From the NCBI GenBank assembly GCA_013396755.1, contig VWZF01001696.1, positions 1,219,727-1,283,726 of the forward strand: DNA of 64,000 nt, read 5' to 3'. The DNA is from Sclerurus mexicanus (taxonomy: Eukaryota; Chordata; Aves; Passeriformes; Furnariidae). Both the position numbers and the translations under genes were made by a program. The notes under the pieces were generated by a model, which was given only the letters and a program-made list of their open reading frames with translations, did not search any database and had not been told where the DNA came from. This document shows positions 1 to 10,870 of this stretch, in pieces. How positions within the stretch are numbered: the stretch's first letter is position 1; each line of letters opens with the position of its first letter.

Positions 1-5
1 CTCAC

Positions 6-202
6 CGTTGTGTTGCGAGGAACATTTATGGTGGAAGAATGGTCTGGACACACATTGGAAGTCGTATTCTTTGCTAAGCTTGTGTTAGGTTCTACCATAT
101 CCACCAGAGCAACGCTTAGGTTCACACGTAATGCATACAGGAGGAAGAACCCAAAACAGGCCAGGAGGGCTAGGTTATAGCGAGCTGAGCAGCATGCAGG
201 GA
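6..202 (-). CDS. SLC17A5: SLC17A5 (sialin) coding exon 2, partial gene
   Basis: Sialin is a lysosomal membrane transporter of the major facilitator superfamily (SLC17 family). It exports sialic acid with protons, and also has reported synaptic-vesicle roles. On the minus strand this exon reads CCSARYNLALLACFGFF, then LYALRVNLSVALVDMVEPN, which I recognise as the conserved start of sialin transmembrane segment 1. The Arg of CCSAR aligns with the residue altered in Salla disease. A luminal loop with several Asn-X-Thr/Ser sites follows, as in mammals. The acceptor (pyrimidine tract then CAG) ends at 203 and the donor GTGAG begins at 5. The exon is 197 nt, entered in phase 1 and left in phase 0. 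There is no ATG inside it, so a start-based ORF search misses it. Later exons lie beyond the left edge. Confidence is high from the protein match and the splice sites. Confidence 0.93.
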
Positions 203-2476
203 CTGAAATGAGAGCAAATGAAAAAATGTTTGTTTTAACAGAACCTAACAAAATAAGAACCACCGTTAAGCAGCTTTTACTAACATTCTCGTAAATTTTT
301 GTGTAAGAGAAAAAATAGGAAAGGAGACAAGCTAATTTTTCTTAAGGGGTTTATTCAATAGGGAAAACAGCTGAGTGTGTTGAAAAAAAAATAAAAAAGC
401 CCACTTTTGGACTGATGTGCAAAACAAATGCAATCCTGGTTTAGACAACTGGCAGCTACCCGCACAAGAATAGGGACTGCAACGGAAGTGCAGTATGTGG
501 TCTGGGGAAATGGATTTAGAAACACAGTTTCAAAACTCCTCTCCAAAATCCTGTAAGACTTATCCAAAGTAGAACTTCACACTGTAAGAAAAAAAACCAA
601 ATTAATGGGAAGTCTGTCATATACACAAAAATGGCTCAAGAAAAATAGATATGCTTAAAGCAGTGGTAAAGAAATGTCATTGAGATTTCAGGCTGTTTTT
701 TAGGACAAGTTTTCCTTCTGTAAATTGGCTTATAAGGGAATATGCATTTGCTGACAGCTGCCAGAGAAAACTACCAGAAAGGGGAATGGCACACACTGCA
801 GTGGTACACACTGTGAAAGAGTAACAGTTTCCCAGTTTCCCAGCAGGCCCTTCTTGGCAGTCACCACACAACAATGACAAAGGAAAATGAGTCTTAAGAT
901 TCAGCATAAAATCTGTGTTGTGACATTAAGTCGACTCTGCAGGCTGTTTAAACACAGATATCAGACTTTGCACTGTAACACGGTTATTGATTTCCTTCTA
1001 CAGTACTACACAGCAGCATTTGGCAGAGATCGTACTTGAGGTATAAGTTTAAAGCTCTGCAGATATCCTTCATAAACTGGGAATGCCTAAAACCTACTGA
1101 GTAGAAATGCCAAATTGTTGAGGAACTGCTTGAAGAATCTGCTGAATTTACAAACAGTCATGGGGTTAAATATCCCCTCTTGCAAAGGAACTATGGTTCT
1201 TATGCAAAATTTTATAACCTGGATGCCTAAAACTCTGGGAAGGTTGGGAATCAGCACCTACAAAAATTACATCAGTCTACAGTGATCTCATCTTGCTCTG
1301 ACTATTCAGAATTCAAATGATGAATAGAATAAGTACATCTATGAACAACAGGACTGCACTGGAGCTTCATCTGATACTGCAGTATGTCACTTGACTGGAT
1401 TCTCTGATCCACAGGAAGAAATAAAGAGTAGTGCCACGTGGTCAAGTTAATAAGATTTTCCCCTCTCCAGTAACTTCCCTGAAACAAGGAACGAGCCTAT
1501 GCAATTTTACTTTTCAGTGGGACACCAACAGAGTCTTTTGGCAAGACTGTTTTTCATGAAATTAGTAGAATTTTCCCAGTTTTGAAGTCCATAACCCTGA
1601 AAAACTTTATGTGAAGTTCATTATGGCTATACAAGTTGTTAAAATGACACAGAGATGTTGTATTTGCTACATTCATTTAGTAAATGAGTAATAAATTAGA
1701 CTATTGTATAAATATGCAAAACTCCTTCCAGACTTGCAGTAATTGCAACTCTTGCCTCATCAGCATTTGAAAAAGGCATACTGGATTTTTAAATGACACG
1801 AAGGAGAGCAGCCAAGATTTTATTGCTTACTTTAAAAACAAATAGGCACCAAGAACAGGAAGTGCTTACTGCACAAAAACTAGTTAAGCAGCTTTGTTGT
1901 CCTTTACTGTTGTTTAAAAAGCAATTTGTCTTAAGTAGAAAATGTATAATCATAGAGCTTATAATAAGGAATATAAATACAGGTAAAATTATTTAACCAT
2001 TCCACTTCTTGCATTTGTTGGGGTTAGACAATAATAACAGGTGGCTGAATATCACACTGATGATGTAACCCTTCCTTGGAAATGCAGATTAACTGGAACA
2101 TCCATTTCTTTTCCTCTACAAGATTCTTACTGGTATACACCTTGTCTGGAGAACAAGCTCCACAAAACAGATGTGCAAGAACTTAAGGTCATTAATGTCA
2201 GATTTTTTTTCAACTGTAAATAGTTTGTTATAAAAACCTAACAAACATGTACATCTGAAAGCCTGAAACAATTACTAAATTATTGCTTCCCTGTCATTCT
2301 ACTAGGTGCATTTTCAATACCTGAGAATATTAGATCAGGTTAACAAAACAGAAGAATGAGGAAGATTCCAGATGTGTTTCAGTCACCTACCTCTTCAGGA
2401 GATGGCTATAATCAGAGACAAAGACATTCATAACCCGAAAGTTTAAAGCAGTTAACCCCTGTGTTCAAGATCTTAC
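203..2476 (-). other. SLC17A5: SLC17A5 intron upstream of exon 2
   Basis: This is the intron between the recognisable sialin exon 2 and the candidate first exon at 2477..2531. If that candidate is wrong, the intron reaches further right, towards the GC-rich block. It is AT-rich, with short A and T runs. I see no further coding exon, no RNA gene and no clear transposon in it. The short ORFs here have no family resemblance and look like chance. Confidence 0.7.
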
Positions 2477-2531
2477 CTTGACTAGCAGTCTTCGGTCCTA
2501 CATCTATAATTAATTCTGATTCCAGGGGCAT
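2477..2531 (-). CDS. SLC17A5: Candidate alternative first coding exon of SLC17A5
   Basis: On the minus strand an ATG at 2531..2529 opens an 18-codon segment reading MPLESELIIDVGPKTASQ. It ends in one extra base at a consensus donor (CAAG then GTAAGA). That phase (1) is what the exon at 6..202 needs, and the join makes a Val codon just before the conserved Pro-Ala-Cys-Cys. Mammalian sialins start with about 31 residues carrying an Asp-x-x-x-Leu-Leu lysosomal sorting signal. Here an acidic stretch followed by Leu-Ile-Ile is present, but one residue short of canonical spacing. The segment lies about 500 bp downstream of the GC-rich block, so it could be spliced to a non-coding exon there. A TTATAG/CTACAG acceptor-like sequence sits just upstream. 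It is an inference from phase and splice signals only and could be chance. Confidence 0.4.
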
Positions 2532-3039
2532 GTTTTGGGGTACTGTAGCTATAATTGAAGAAGGTTCTTAAACTGCAGTTAAAGAAATAGGTCTGTGCTG
2601 CAAGTTGCATGGCAGTTAAAGGAAGTTGCTGTCTTTTTCCTTGTTGGTGAGGTGAACCACCTCCAGCCGGAGCCTGATGCGTTGTGCAAACTTAAGAACA
2701 TATTGCTTTAGTAAGACCTGAACTCAAATTTCTCTCCTGTCACTTCTATAAAGCCATTTTCTTAGCAGCATCCCTTGATGCAATTATACATTTGCTTAGG
2801 CAGTTTAGAGCATCCCTGCACGGCATACAGAAGAAACTAAAAATCCTTTTACAGTTTGTACATTCTGGGAAACAAAGCAGCACAGACAACCCCCTAAACA
2901 CATAGCAGCGCTGCTGCTAAGCCCTGGCGCCGTAACAAGCCTCCTCCGTACAACCACCTTCGTGCCTCCTTCCTTCCACCTTCCCTCCTCTCCCCGCTTC
3001 CATAACAAGCAGATAACCTTAACTCTGCCCTGAAATGAA

Positions 3040-3430
3040 GTTCTGCCACGGCCTCGCAGCCTTTGACACTCAGGCGGGCATTTGGGCTGGAGCTCCCCGC
3101 CTGCCTTCACGGCAAGGACACGGACCCGCGGGCAGGTGCGTGTGACGGCGCCGCACCCCCNCCGGGCCCGGGGGCGGCGGTGGCCGTGGCTGTGCGGGCT
3201 GTCCGCGCTGCTCTGCAGGAACGTTCTCACAGTCACGGCACATCTGACCAGGCGGGTCACGCCTTGCCTTGCCTTGCCTTCCCACGGGGCTGCGCCGGAG
3301 CGAAGGCGAGCGGGCCGTGGGTGCGGCCGGGTCCGTGTGCAGCCACCCCAGTGCCCCCGTCACAATAACGGGGTGTCTGCAGAACAGCGCCCTCGTACTC
3401 TGTGCAGTGCCCGGTGCCTGCGGGGAGGCT
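3040..3430 (-). promoter_or_regulatory. GC-rich CpG block, probable SLC17A5 promoter
   Basis: This block of about 400 bp is rich in G+C and CpG and is flanked by AT-rich DNA on the left and a CR1 fragment on the right. It lies upstream of the minus-strand SLC17A5 exon, where a housekeeping CpG promoter is expected. It contains a four-copy GCCTT run (3261..3280) and one unresolved base at 3161. I could not find the conserved first sialin exon (the Thr-Pro-Leu-Leu motif) in it on either strand. Assignment as the promoter is inferred from position and composition. Confidence 0.6.
3161..3161. other. Unresolved base (N), likely assembly gap in GC-rich DNA
   Basis: A single N sits inside a run of C and G. 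The other two Ns in the window fall at sites where contigs were apparently abutted with wrong spacing. This one may therefore also stand for a gap of unknown size, possibly holding the usual first exon of SLC17A5. Confidence 0.6.
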
Positions 3431-3432
3431 TT

Positions 3433-3830
3433 AAAATCACAGAATCGTGCAATGTTAAGGCGTTGGAATGGACCTTAAAGATCTTTCCGTCCCAACCACC
3501 CGGGGCAGGGACGCCTCCGTTCAGAGCAGGTTGCTCAAGGCTTTATCCAGCCTGGCTATGAACACCTCCAGGGTCGGGGCATCCACAGCCTCCCTGGGCA
3601 GCCTGTTCCACTACCTCACCACCCTCAAAAGTTCATCCTGATGTCTAACCTAAATTTCCACTCTTTCAGTTTGTACCCACTGCTCCTTGTCCTATCACCA
3701 CAATTCCCGATAAAGGGTCCCCTTCAGACACTGGAAGGTTGCTGTGAGATCTCCACACAACCTTCTCTTCTCCAGGCTGAACAGCCCCAACTTTCTCAGC
3801 CTGTCTGCATAGGGAAGGTGCTCTAGTTTA
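3433..3830 (-). mobile_element. CR1 LINE 3' fragment, minus strand
   Basis: This is a typical 5'-truncated avian CR1 tail in reverse orientation. It starts on the plus strand with the complement of the CR1 3' end (ATCACAGAATCG, then TTGGAATGGACCTTAAAG). It runs through the familiar segments around GGCATCCACAGCCTCCCTGG and TGTCCTATCACC, and ends near CTGCATAGGGAAGGTGCTC. It abuts the GC-rich block directly. It has no intact reading frame and is a dead copy. Confidence 0.88.
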
Positions 3831-4905
3831 TCAAATTCATGTGAAAATGCACCAGTATAAATTAATAAGCATCAAAGGATTTGTAATAGAGCTTTTTCTC
3901 TCAGAATCAGTGGATTTCAGCCTCAGTCAAAGCTAACAACAGAGCAGAGGTCTTTAAGTTTTACAGGCTCTTACATGGGAGCCACCTCCACTCATCTGCA
4001 CCCTTGCCAGGATGGAGTGCTGAGTCATTTTGACAATCCTGATGGTCCAGTCCATCCACTGAATGACTTGGCTCTACTTAGATGCCAGTGCCATCCTACT
4101 GATGTGTAAGTAACTGCCTGGAAAATTCTGCATACTGGAAAATAGAAGAATGCAAAAGATTCCTGGCAGTTTATTCAACTATACTGTTGTACAAGTGAGA
4201 TATACTGAGTTTGCAAGTATCAACAGAACGTCTGTGGCTGTGTGCTGGTCATTCAGAATCCACATCTGCATGAACATGTGGAGCAAACCAGGGCTTCTGT
4301 TCTCGTTCTGAAATTTAGCCTAAATATTTTCTGTGAGTCAGACTTACTTGGAAGCCATTCTCACAGCTGAAATTACAGAAAGAAAACCAATTCCCTTATT
4401 CTGACAAAGCACACATCAAGCATATTTTTCAACATTTTATGAGAAGTGGAGATTTGGTTTGTAGTACTCAAAGACTAACTTTGCATTCCACACATGCTGT
4501 ACTCTTCCCAGCCTTTCTGTACATACCACCAAGAGAGACCCCAGTGCACTAGCACCCAGCCCATGAGGAAGGAAGTCTAGGGATATATGGATCAGGACTA
4601 TGTGCAGCACACACAGGATCATGAGTATGGCCACTTCCATCCTGGGCTGAACCTGAAGCTCTCCATAGACTCCTCTCATCATAACATAGGGAAGATGAGG
4701 GGCTGCGGGGACTGGAGTGATAGATGAAGCTTTTCCTAGGCATCTCCCTTTTTCATTTTTACCTCTCTTGTTTCTTCTCCCAAACCGATGATGAAGTTGT
4801 TTCCCTGAGGTGGTTGTGAGAAGCGTTCACGGGTATCGGTGACGAGGTCGGTCTGTCCTCCGGGAGAAGTCTCCCTTGCATGGTGGGGCTGATATGGGAA
4901 CCGCT
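3831..4905. other. Intergenic DNA without recognised feature
   Basis: I see no gene or clear transposon here. From about 4690 the composition shifts to G-rich/pyrimidine-rich sequence that leads into the minisatellites. That flank may belong to the same element as the repeats. Confidence 0.5.
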
Positions 4906-5075
4906 GGGAACTTTCCCTTTCCCCCCCCCTTCCAGAACAGGGAGCAGGGGATCGCCGAAACCCAAAGGGGGAGCTTTCCCTTCCCTCTCAGAACGGAGAG
5001 CAGGGGGACCTCCGAAACCCGGGGGGAGCTTTCCCTTCCCCCTCAGAACGGAGAGCAGGGGGACCTCCGAAACCC
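4906..5075. repeat. GC-rich minisatellite, three units of about 52-58 bp
   Basis: Three tandem units begin at about 4906, 4969 and 5024. Each has the order GGGAGCTTTCCCTTCC, then CAGAACGGAGAGCAGGGG, then CCGAAACCC. The second and third units are nearly identical, while the first is diverged and carries a long C run. The ORFs across it are simply the repeat translated. I do not know which repeat family it belongs to; it may be part of an LTR or a local minisatellite. Confidence 0.85.
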
Positions 5076-5185
5076 AGGGCGGGGGAAGGACACTGGATGT
5101 GTTTTAGAATGGTTCATGGGACACAGGGGGCTGGGGAGGTGACGAAAGGGTTACAGTAGGATGTCGGGGTAGGGCTGGTAGACAA

Positions 5186-5467
5186 GATAAGGTTTTAAAA
5201 GAAACAGATCTGATGTTGTCCCCTTAAATCTGTTAATTAGGGTTTATCACAGGACAGTTTTGCTTGATTTAGTGAGGATAAGGTTTTAAAAGTAACAAAT
5301 CCCCGGAGATGCTGTTCCCTTAAATCAATCAATTAGGTTACAACTTTGCTTGATTTAGTGAGGAAAAGACAAGATAAGGTTTAAAAGAAACAGATACACG
5401 GAGATGGTGTCTCGTTAAATCTATCAATTAGGTTTTTAGCAAGGGACAACTTTGCTGGATTTAGTGC
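5186..5467. repeat. AT-rich tandem repeat, three units of about 91-96 bp
   Basis: Three units start at 5186, 5277 and 5373, each opening GATAAGG then TTTAAAAG. Inside each unit come GTTCCCTTAAATC-like and CAATTAGG-like blocks, and each ends in ACTTTGCTTGATTTAGTG. The units differ by scattered substitutions and small indels, so the array is not recent. It lies 110 bp after the GC-rich minisatellite, with which it shares no sequence. Confidence 0.85.
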
Positions 5468-5546
5468 TACCTTGAGAGATAAAAAGTTAGCTTCTCTTCT
5501 TTCTGGGCAATTAACAAGGGGATACAAAGACTTCTTTTAAGTGTTA

Positions 5547-5574
5547 ATGCAAACAGAAGGTTTTCTGTTTGCAT
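5547..5574. repeat. Perfect 12-bp inverted repeat with GGTT loop
   Basis: ATGCAAACAGAA (547-558) and TTCTGTTTGCAT (563-574) are exact reverse complements separated by GGTT. Pairing does not extend beyond the arms. The repeat lies just right of the two tandem arrays. Its function, if any, is unknown. Confidence 0.85.
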
Positions 5575-8040
5575 ACCAAAGAAAGGAGGGAGAGATAGGA
5601 GATAACACTTTAGGTTAAATCTATTCTAAACAAAACTTCAACATTTTGTTAGTTCTAAAACTATTCCTAAAACCTCTATTTCAGTAAAATAAAACTACTT
5701 AATTCGTTTGATTTTGGCAAATTATAAAATCTATCTATTACATCCCCAAGGCATGTTGTATCTTAAATCTACCTACACTCCTGCAATAGCAAGGAGTGTG
5801 GATTTCTCTGCCTTGTTGCCTCCTTCTTAGATCTTTTAGAGCCTCACTATTGAGTGAATCTTTCTCACTTAGTGACACGCTACACCAAAAGCACCTTGAT
5901 TGTGAGGCTGCAGCCCCACAGTCAAAAGGTGACACCCATAAATACAGATTCAGGAGTGTGTAAGGTGCATTGCTTTCATCACAGCAGATAAACATATCAT
6001 TCCTTATTCCCTAAAGGAGGACTTTGTGTGTAGCTATATGGAAATAGGCATGTTTTTTTCTGCCCAGCCTACCAGGCACTGCTGGTTGTTGCTCTGCTCT
6101 GACAGGCTATGTCATAGTTGTGATGAAGCCCTGGTGTAGAGGATTTTTTATTTCTAAAAAGGACACTTGTCTGTATTCAAACACTTTTGCACTGGTTACT
6201 TTAAATGCTGGACGCAGCTGTGCTCCGTGCTAGGCTGGGGAGATGGTGGACAGCACTGCTCAGCACCCTGCTTCCCTTGTCATCTGACTCCTCAGCATGA
6301 GAGGGGAAAACAGCAGAGGTTTGCATTTCCTTCCTTAAATCCCATCCTGACATTTCACATCAAGCTAAAAAGTCATGCTGCAGCATGTCTCATACAGAGC
6401 ACCAGATGGCTCTCTTTCCTCTGAAGTCCTGTTTGGAAAAGAAACCTTGGATGGTGCCTGGGTCTTCTGAGAGAATCCAGCTTTGTTTCTTGTGCCACGG
6501 CTCCTTTGGGCTCTCATATGATGATGTAGGAACACATTTCAAACTTATTAACTGATTAACACTATCTATACTCAATGGCTTAGAAGATGAAGAAGGTGGA
6601 CAGGGAAAATATATCAGTGATGCTAATCTAAGTTGCAGTATTTCCTCAAGGAGCAAAACAATGTCTCTTCTGTTAGGCTATTAAGTTTTATAGGATATAA
6701 TAAAGAAGTTGTTTCTAAGTTCCCACATTTTTTCAGTATTTTAAAAATTACTATCACCATATACCCTTATTTATTTATACCTTTCTAAAAGATCTGACTT
6801 TTGAAATCTTGTTTTTTCTAGATAAACAGAAGAAAGGAGCAGAGAAATACAGCTCGTATTCACAGTATAAGAACCACTTGGTTATTTGGACATAACTGAA
6901 AGTAATGTAAGCACAGTTCAATGAGTGAAGATTGAAATATCTACTTTTAAATTTGTCAGTCTCCTTATATGCAGTACAGTATACAGCATATTTATATTGT
7001 AAATGCCTAACGTGAATGTTTACATTTTAGAATGATAATTTACAAAATGGAAGAATATAAAGTTAAGCTATCAGATTGTCTGGACAAGAAAAAATATGCA
7101 CATGCATCCAAGGAAAACTGTTTGGGGTTTCCCACAAGAAAGCAAGTTACAGTCAATCAAAAAGGAAAAGAATTAGGATGCCTTGAGCTGTGCAGTTCTC
7201 CTGCTGTAAAGCTGAATACAAAGTCATTATTAAATCATGCATAAGATGATGCTGACCAAATCAGAAGAGGCTTATGTGGCTCTGGCAGTACAATGTGTTT
7301 TCATCTGTCTGGAAATATTCTGTCTGCTGCAAATGCCTCAGGGCTCCCTGTCACCATGGATATTCTTGCCTGGGGGTTTGGGTTGGGAGGGGAGATATTC
7401 ATCCCGCTTGCTTTTCTTATTGTTTGCTAGCAGAGGCACTCCATGCTGTTCAGTTTTTGACATTGGTCATGGCAGCGGAAAGCTTGGGACTTTCCTCAGT
7501 TAGTAACATTGCCTTCATATGGAAGAAAGGAAGAATGTATTGTGTCCTCTACAAAATACTGCTCTGGGTTATATGGCAGTACTCAACTAGATTCAGAGAA
7601 GTGGCTTAGGCTTTGTATTGCTTAAATTCTAGTGTGGTAGCCAGTGAAAGTAGAGATGGGAAGTACAGACAATCGTAATGTCTAGGCTTCCTTGTTTATG
7701 GGTGTTCTTCCTAAAAGAAATGGGAGTGGCAATGGTGCTGGACATTTCCTAGTAAAGAAGTGGCTTCTCTTCAGGACACTCATCTATACATGGAAACATG
7801 GGCTCATATTTCTCCTCTGTCAATGACATTTAGTAATTGCAATGAATAATGAACCCCAGGCAAGACAAGGCAGTGAGACTTTGTGGAATCTTTTTTTTAA
7901 CTACAGTTGTTTTCTTATCTATAGAAGCCATGAATATCCTTGTGGATGAGTTCTGTATTTGCTGGGTTAATGGCTTTAAATGCTTCATTGTGGATGTACA
8001 GACTACCAAAGGATGTTGGATAGCTCACTAAGAAGTGCAA
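5575..8040. other. Intergenic DNA without recognised feature
   Basis: AT-rich intergenic sequence. The short ORFs in it (for example 7032..7244 and 7274..7609) show no family resemblance and no splice-supported structure. I see no RNA gene or clear transposon. Confidence 0.55.
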
Positions 8041-8470
8041 TTCTTTTGTCAATGGGCTCATGAAAACATAGGAATAGCAATAGTCTGTCAGACCAATATT
8101 CCATTTCCTTCAGTGCCCTGTCTCTCACAGCAGTCAATAGCAAATGCTGAGGGAAGGACCTGTACAGACCAAACATAGAGTCATACATCCTCTGAATACA
8201 CTCATTGGTGACTCAGGCTCTTCCTGAGCAAGATGTGGTATCTCTGTACTCAGTGGTCATCTAGACATTTGTCAGACAAGAATTTATGCCATCTGTTTTT
8301 GAATTCATGTAAATTTCAGTATTCATGTTCCCTGTGGCAAGGAGTTCCACAGCTGAATTATATACTATGGATAAGATTATACCTTTATGGTCTTCCTGAG
8401 AAGAAATGCTTTTTTTCTGAATCTCCAGTGAATACTTACCTCTCCCTGTGCACATTTTAAAATGTTGAAT
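8041..8470 (-). mobile_element. Ancient CR1/L3-like LINE fragment, minus strand
   Basis: The plus strand carries, in order, a GTCAGACCAATATTCCAT block, a CTGTCTCTCACAGCAGTCAA block, and a TGGCAAGGAGTTCCACAGCT block followed by a run resembling GAAGAAATGCTTTTTTTCTG. This is the order seen in old CR1 3' regions of reptiles, read from the complementary strand. It is heavily diverged, so it is much older than the copy at 3433..3830. The boundaries are approximate. Confidence 0.65.
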
Positions 8471-9664
8471 CTAGTTGTACAGCAGTGCTCATACTGTCTC
8501 AGATGACTCATTTACAGCTGAGGACCCTTTATGCAGCTTCTTGATGTGCTACATGGTGACTGATGGCAGGGCATAGAAGCTGCTATGAACTCTCTGGCCG
8601 TGGAAGCCAACCATCCCTCAGAGATGCCAACATCATGGGTGTTTATGGCACCCCACTGCAAGCCCAGCCTCATCCTGCTGTGGAGTGATGGAGCCTTTGC
8701 AAAGCCCTTGTCTTTTCCCTCCTACAAATTTGCTCCATGTTCTTGCCTGCTGCAGGACATCTCTGGGACTTTTTCCAGGTTATCCTACAGTTGTTAAATC
8801 CACAAAGATTTTGGTGTATGACATAACAGCTGTCACTCTCTCCACCTCAGGATTTGAAAAGTAATATACATTTTTAAATTCAGCCTTTAAAATTCTTAGC
8901 TATACACCCCTTTTGAACTCTCAGTTCCTTCATGAGGTTTGTTTTTTATCTTATCCTACATTTCAAATAGCTGCAGGGAAACTAGTATGGAAAAGTCTTC
9001 CGCAGTCTTTCATAATTTTTATATGTTCTTTAAATACCCCTAAAAGTATTTTCCCCTCTATTTACTGGGGAACATCAAGCCTCAAAGGCTATATTTTTTT
9101 AAGATAGATATAAAATATATCTATACTTTCTTTGTGGCACATGTCAGGGAGTAAACCCTGACTTGACTCAGTTGGTTTCAACACATCCACATTTCTCAGG
9201 GTGACTTTTGGAACAGCCTGGCCAGGTACACATTGAGTATCAGTTGGATTGAATCCTGGCCTGGTGCCTATCACATAATCCTTTGTACCTGCTCACTCAG
9301 AGCTCTTTTTAGTGTGCCACACATTATCATAATGCCATACCTTGCTGAGAGAGCAACTTTCTGCTTCCTTACTACCAAGTCACATTCTGCATTTTGTATT
9401 GTGCAGTGTGTAAGAGCTGTTTGTCCTGTTGTCAAAATTTCTGTTTACTAGAGAAGGGGAAAAGAGGCAACAGTAATTACTGCAGTCATTCAAATAGCAA
9501 CCTGGTTGTGGTTTACATTATGTTGATTAAGATGAAAATGTATGAGCAGTGCAGCTAAGCATATGTAAAGTGCAGTTGGAAAATTTTAACAGCTGTTTCA
9601 GACACAGTAAGAAATGTCATTGCAAACTCCTGAGCTCTGTATCATCCAGCTGTCAGGTTTTGCA
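8471..9664. other. Intergenic DNA without recognised feature
   Basis: No gene, RNA or repeat is recognised here beyond short homopolymer runs. Confidence 0.5.
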
Positions 9665-9820
9665 GTCTCAGTCCTTGGAGGTTGTCAAGACCTTTCTGTA
9701 TAAAGCCCTGAGAAATGTTTTCTGACCTCATTGCTCAACCTGCTTTGAACAGTAGGCTGTATTAGACAACCATCTGAGTTCTCTGCCTTGAATTTTCCTG
9801 TGTTTTTGTGATCTTGCAAC
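9665..9820 (+). mobile_element. Degenerate CR1 3' tail, plus strand
   Basis: The text CCTTGGAGGTTGTCAAGACC, then AAAGCCCTGAGAAATG, then TGCTCAACCTGCTTTGAACA, then GTAGGCTG, and an end near TTTTTGTGATCTTG, follows the order of the CR1 3' UTR. The copy is diverged and short. Confidence 0.6.
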
Positions 9821-10467
9821 CCATCTCAGGATTAAAAAACATCATGTGCACTAGGTATTTTAAATATAGTTGTTTTTTTTTTTTAATATCCAAAGTAAAT
9901 TACTGCTAAGGAACAAAAAGAAAAGAAAAGGAAAGAAGAAACTCCCAGAACTGCTGTTAGTGGTCAGCAAAATCATAGGGTAAATCTTTAGCCTAAAAGC
10001 ATGGCTAAGAGACCTTAGAAAGTTGTCCAATATAGAACACATTTCAGACATATGACAGCAATGACCAAACATTTGGTTGTCATGGCAAGGTTTGGAAAGA
10101 TGTAGCTCTTGGGCCCACACCCTCTTCATTTAAATAAACATGACTGCTGCTCTGGGTGGTTGGCTAGGGAACAAACAGTTGTTTTTTGGACAGTGTGAAT
10201 GAATACTTCATAGTGGCATTACTCAAGGGCTAAGTTTATTTAGACTTTGGCTTATTTGGTGACTTGAAACATAAAACCTTTTCTCAGTTCCTTCTTAATC
10301 ACTGAGGTTGGACTCCTCGTCCTCCCTCCTTTTCTGGAGGCAGTATGTGGTAAGAGTTAGTCCACAGGGAGAGATAGCTGGTATTTACCTGTGTCTAAAC
10401 TAAACACAAGGTTTTGTGCAGGTTTTATAAATAGTTTGAATTTTTAAAATAATTCTTAATTGCTCTG

Positions 10468-10496
10468 TCTGTAGAAGCCATTTTAGCTTCTACAGA
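10468..10496. repeat. Perfect 11-bp inverted repeat, 7-base loop
   Basis: TCTGTAGAAGC (10468-10478) and GCTTCTACAGA (10486-10496) pair exactly around CATTTTA. I see no flanking target duplication or longer terminal repeat that would show it to be a transposon end. Confidence 0.85.
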
Positions 10497-10849
10497 AACT
10501 GATTCTGTAAGGGACAACTTGCATAACATGAAGTTTACTCTCATGTTATGTGATTGTCAAATAGATGTCATCTAAAATAGAATGGAGTTTCTGGGGTGTC
10601 TTACCTACATAATTAATGTCTCCATGCATCTATTCTATTTTTTCTTGATACCACAGTGTTGTTGGTTGGAAAGGAAAAGATTTCTCTGTGTTTTTTAGAT
10701 ACTTAACTTAAACATCACGGTTTTAGCTTTTGACCAATTTCTAAATGGAAAGTTTGGGCTTTATTTTTAGAAACAAAAAAAGTTGTCCTGCAAGAGATCA
10801 TATCCTACAAAAAATTTTCATTTTAACAGCTGCTTCTAATCCCGTCTTC

Positions 10850-10870
10850 TTTTTTTTTTTTTTTTTTTTT
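10850..10870. repeat. Poly-T run of 21 bases
   Basis: A homopolymer T tract flanked by CTTC on both sides, in the intergenic region. I see no LINE or retrocopy attached to it. Confidence 0.85.

Noticed and set aside
3070..3363. Minus-strand ORF in the GC-rich block with a GTGAG donor at about 3230 in a usable phase, as the SLC17A5 first exon
   Set aside because: The protein has no resemblance to the sialin N-terminus and a phase match has a one-in-three chance. The donor is weaker than that at 2476.
4876..5142. ORFs of 75-88 codons with repeated peptides
   Set aside because: They are translations of the 52-58 bp minisatellite with no start context or gene structure.
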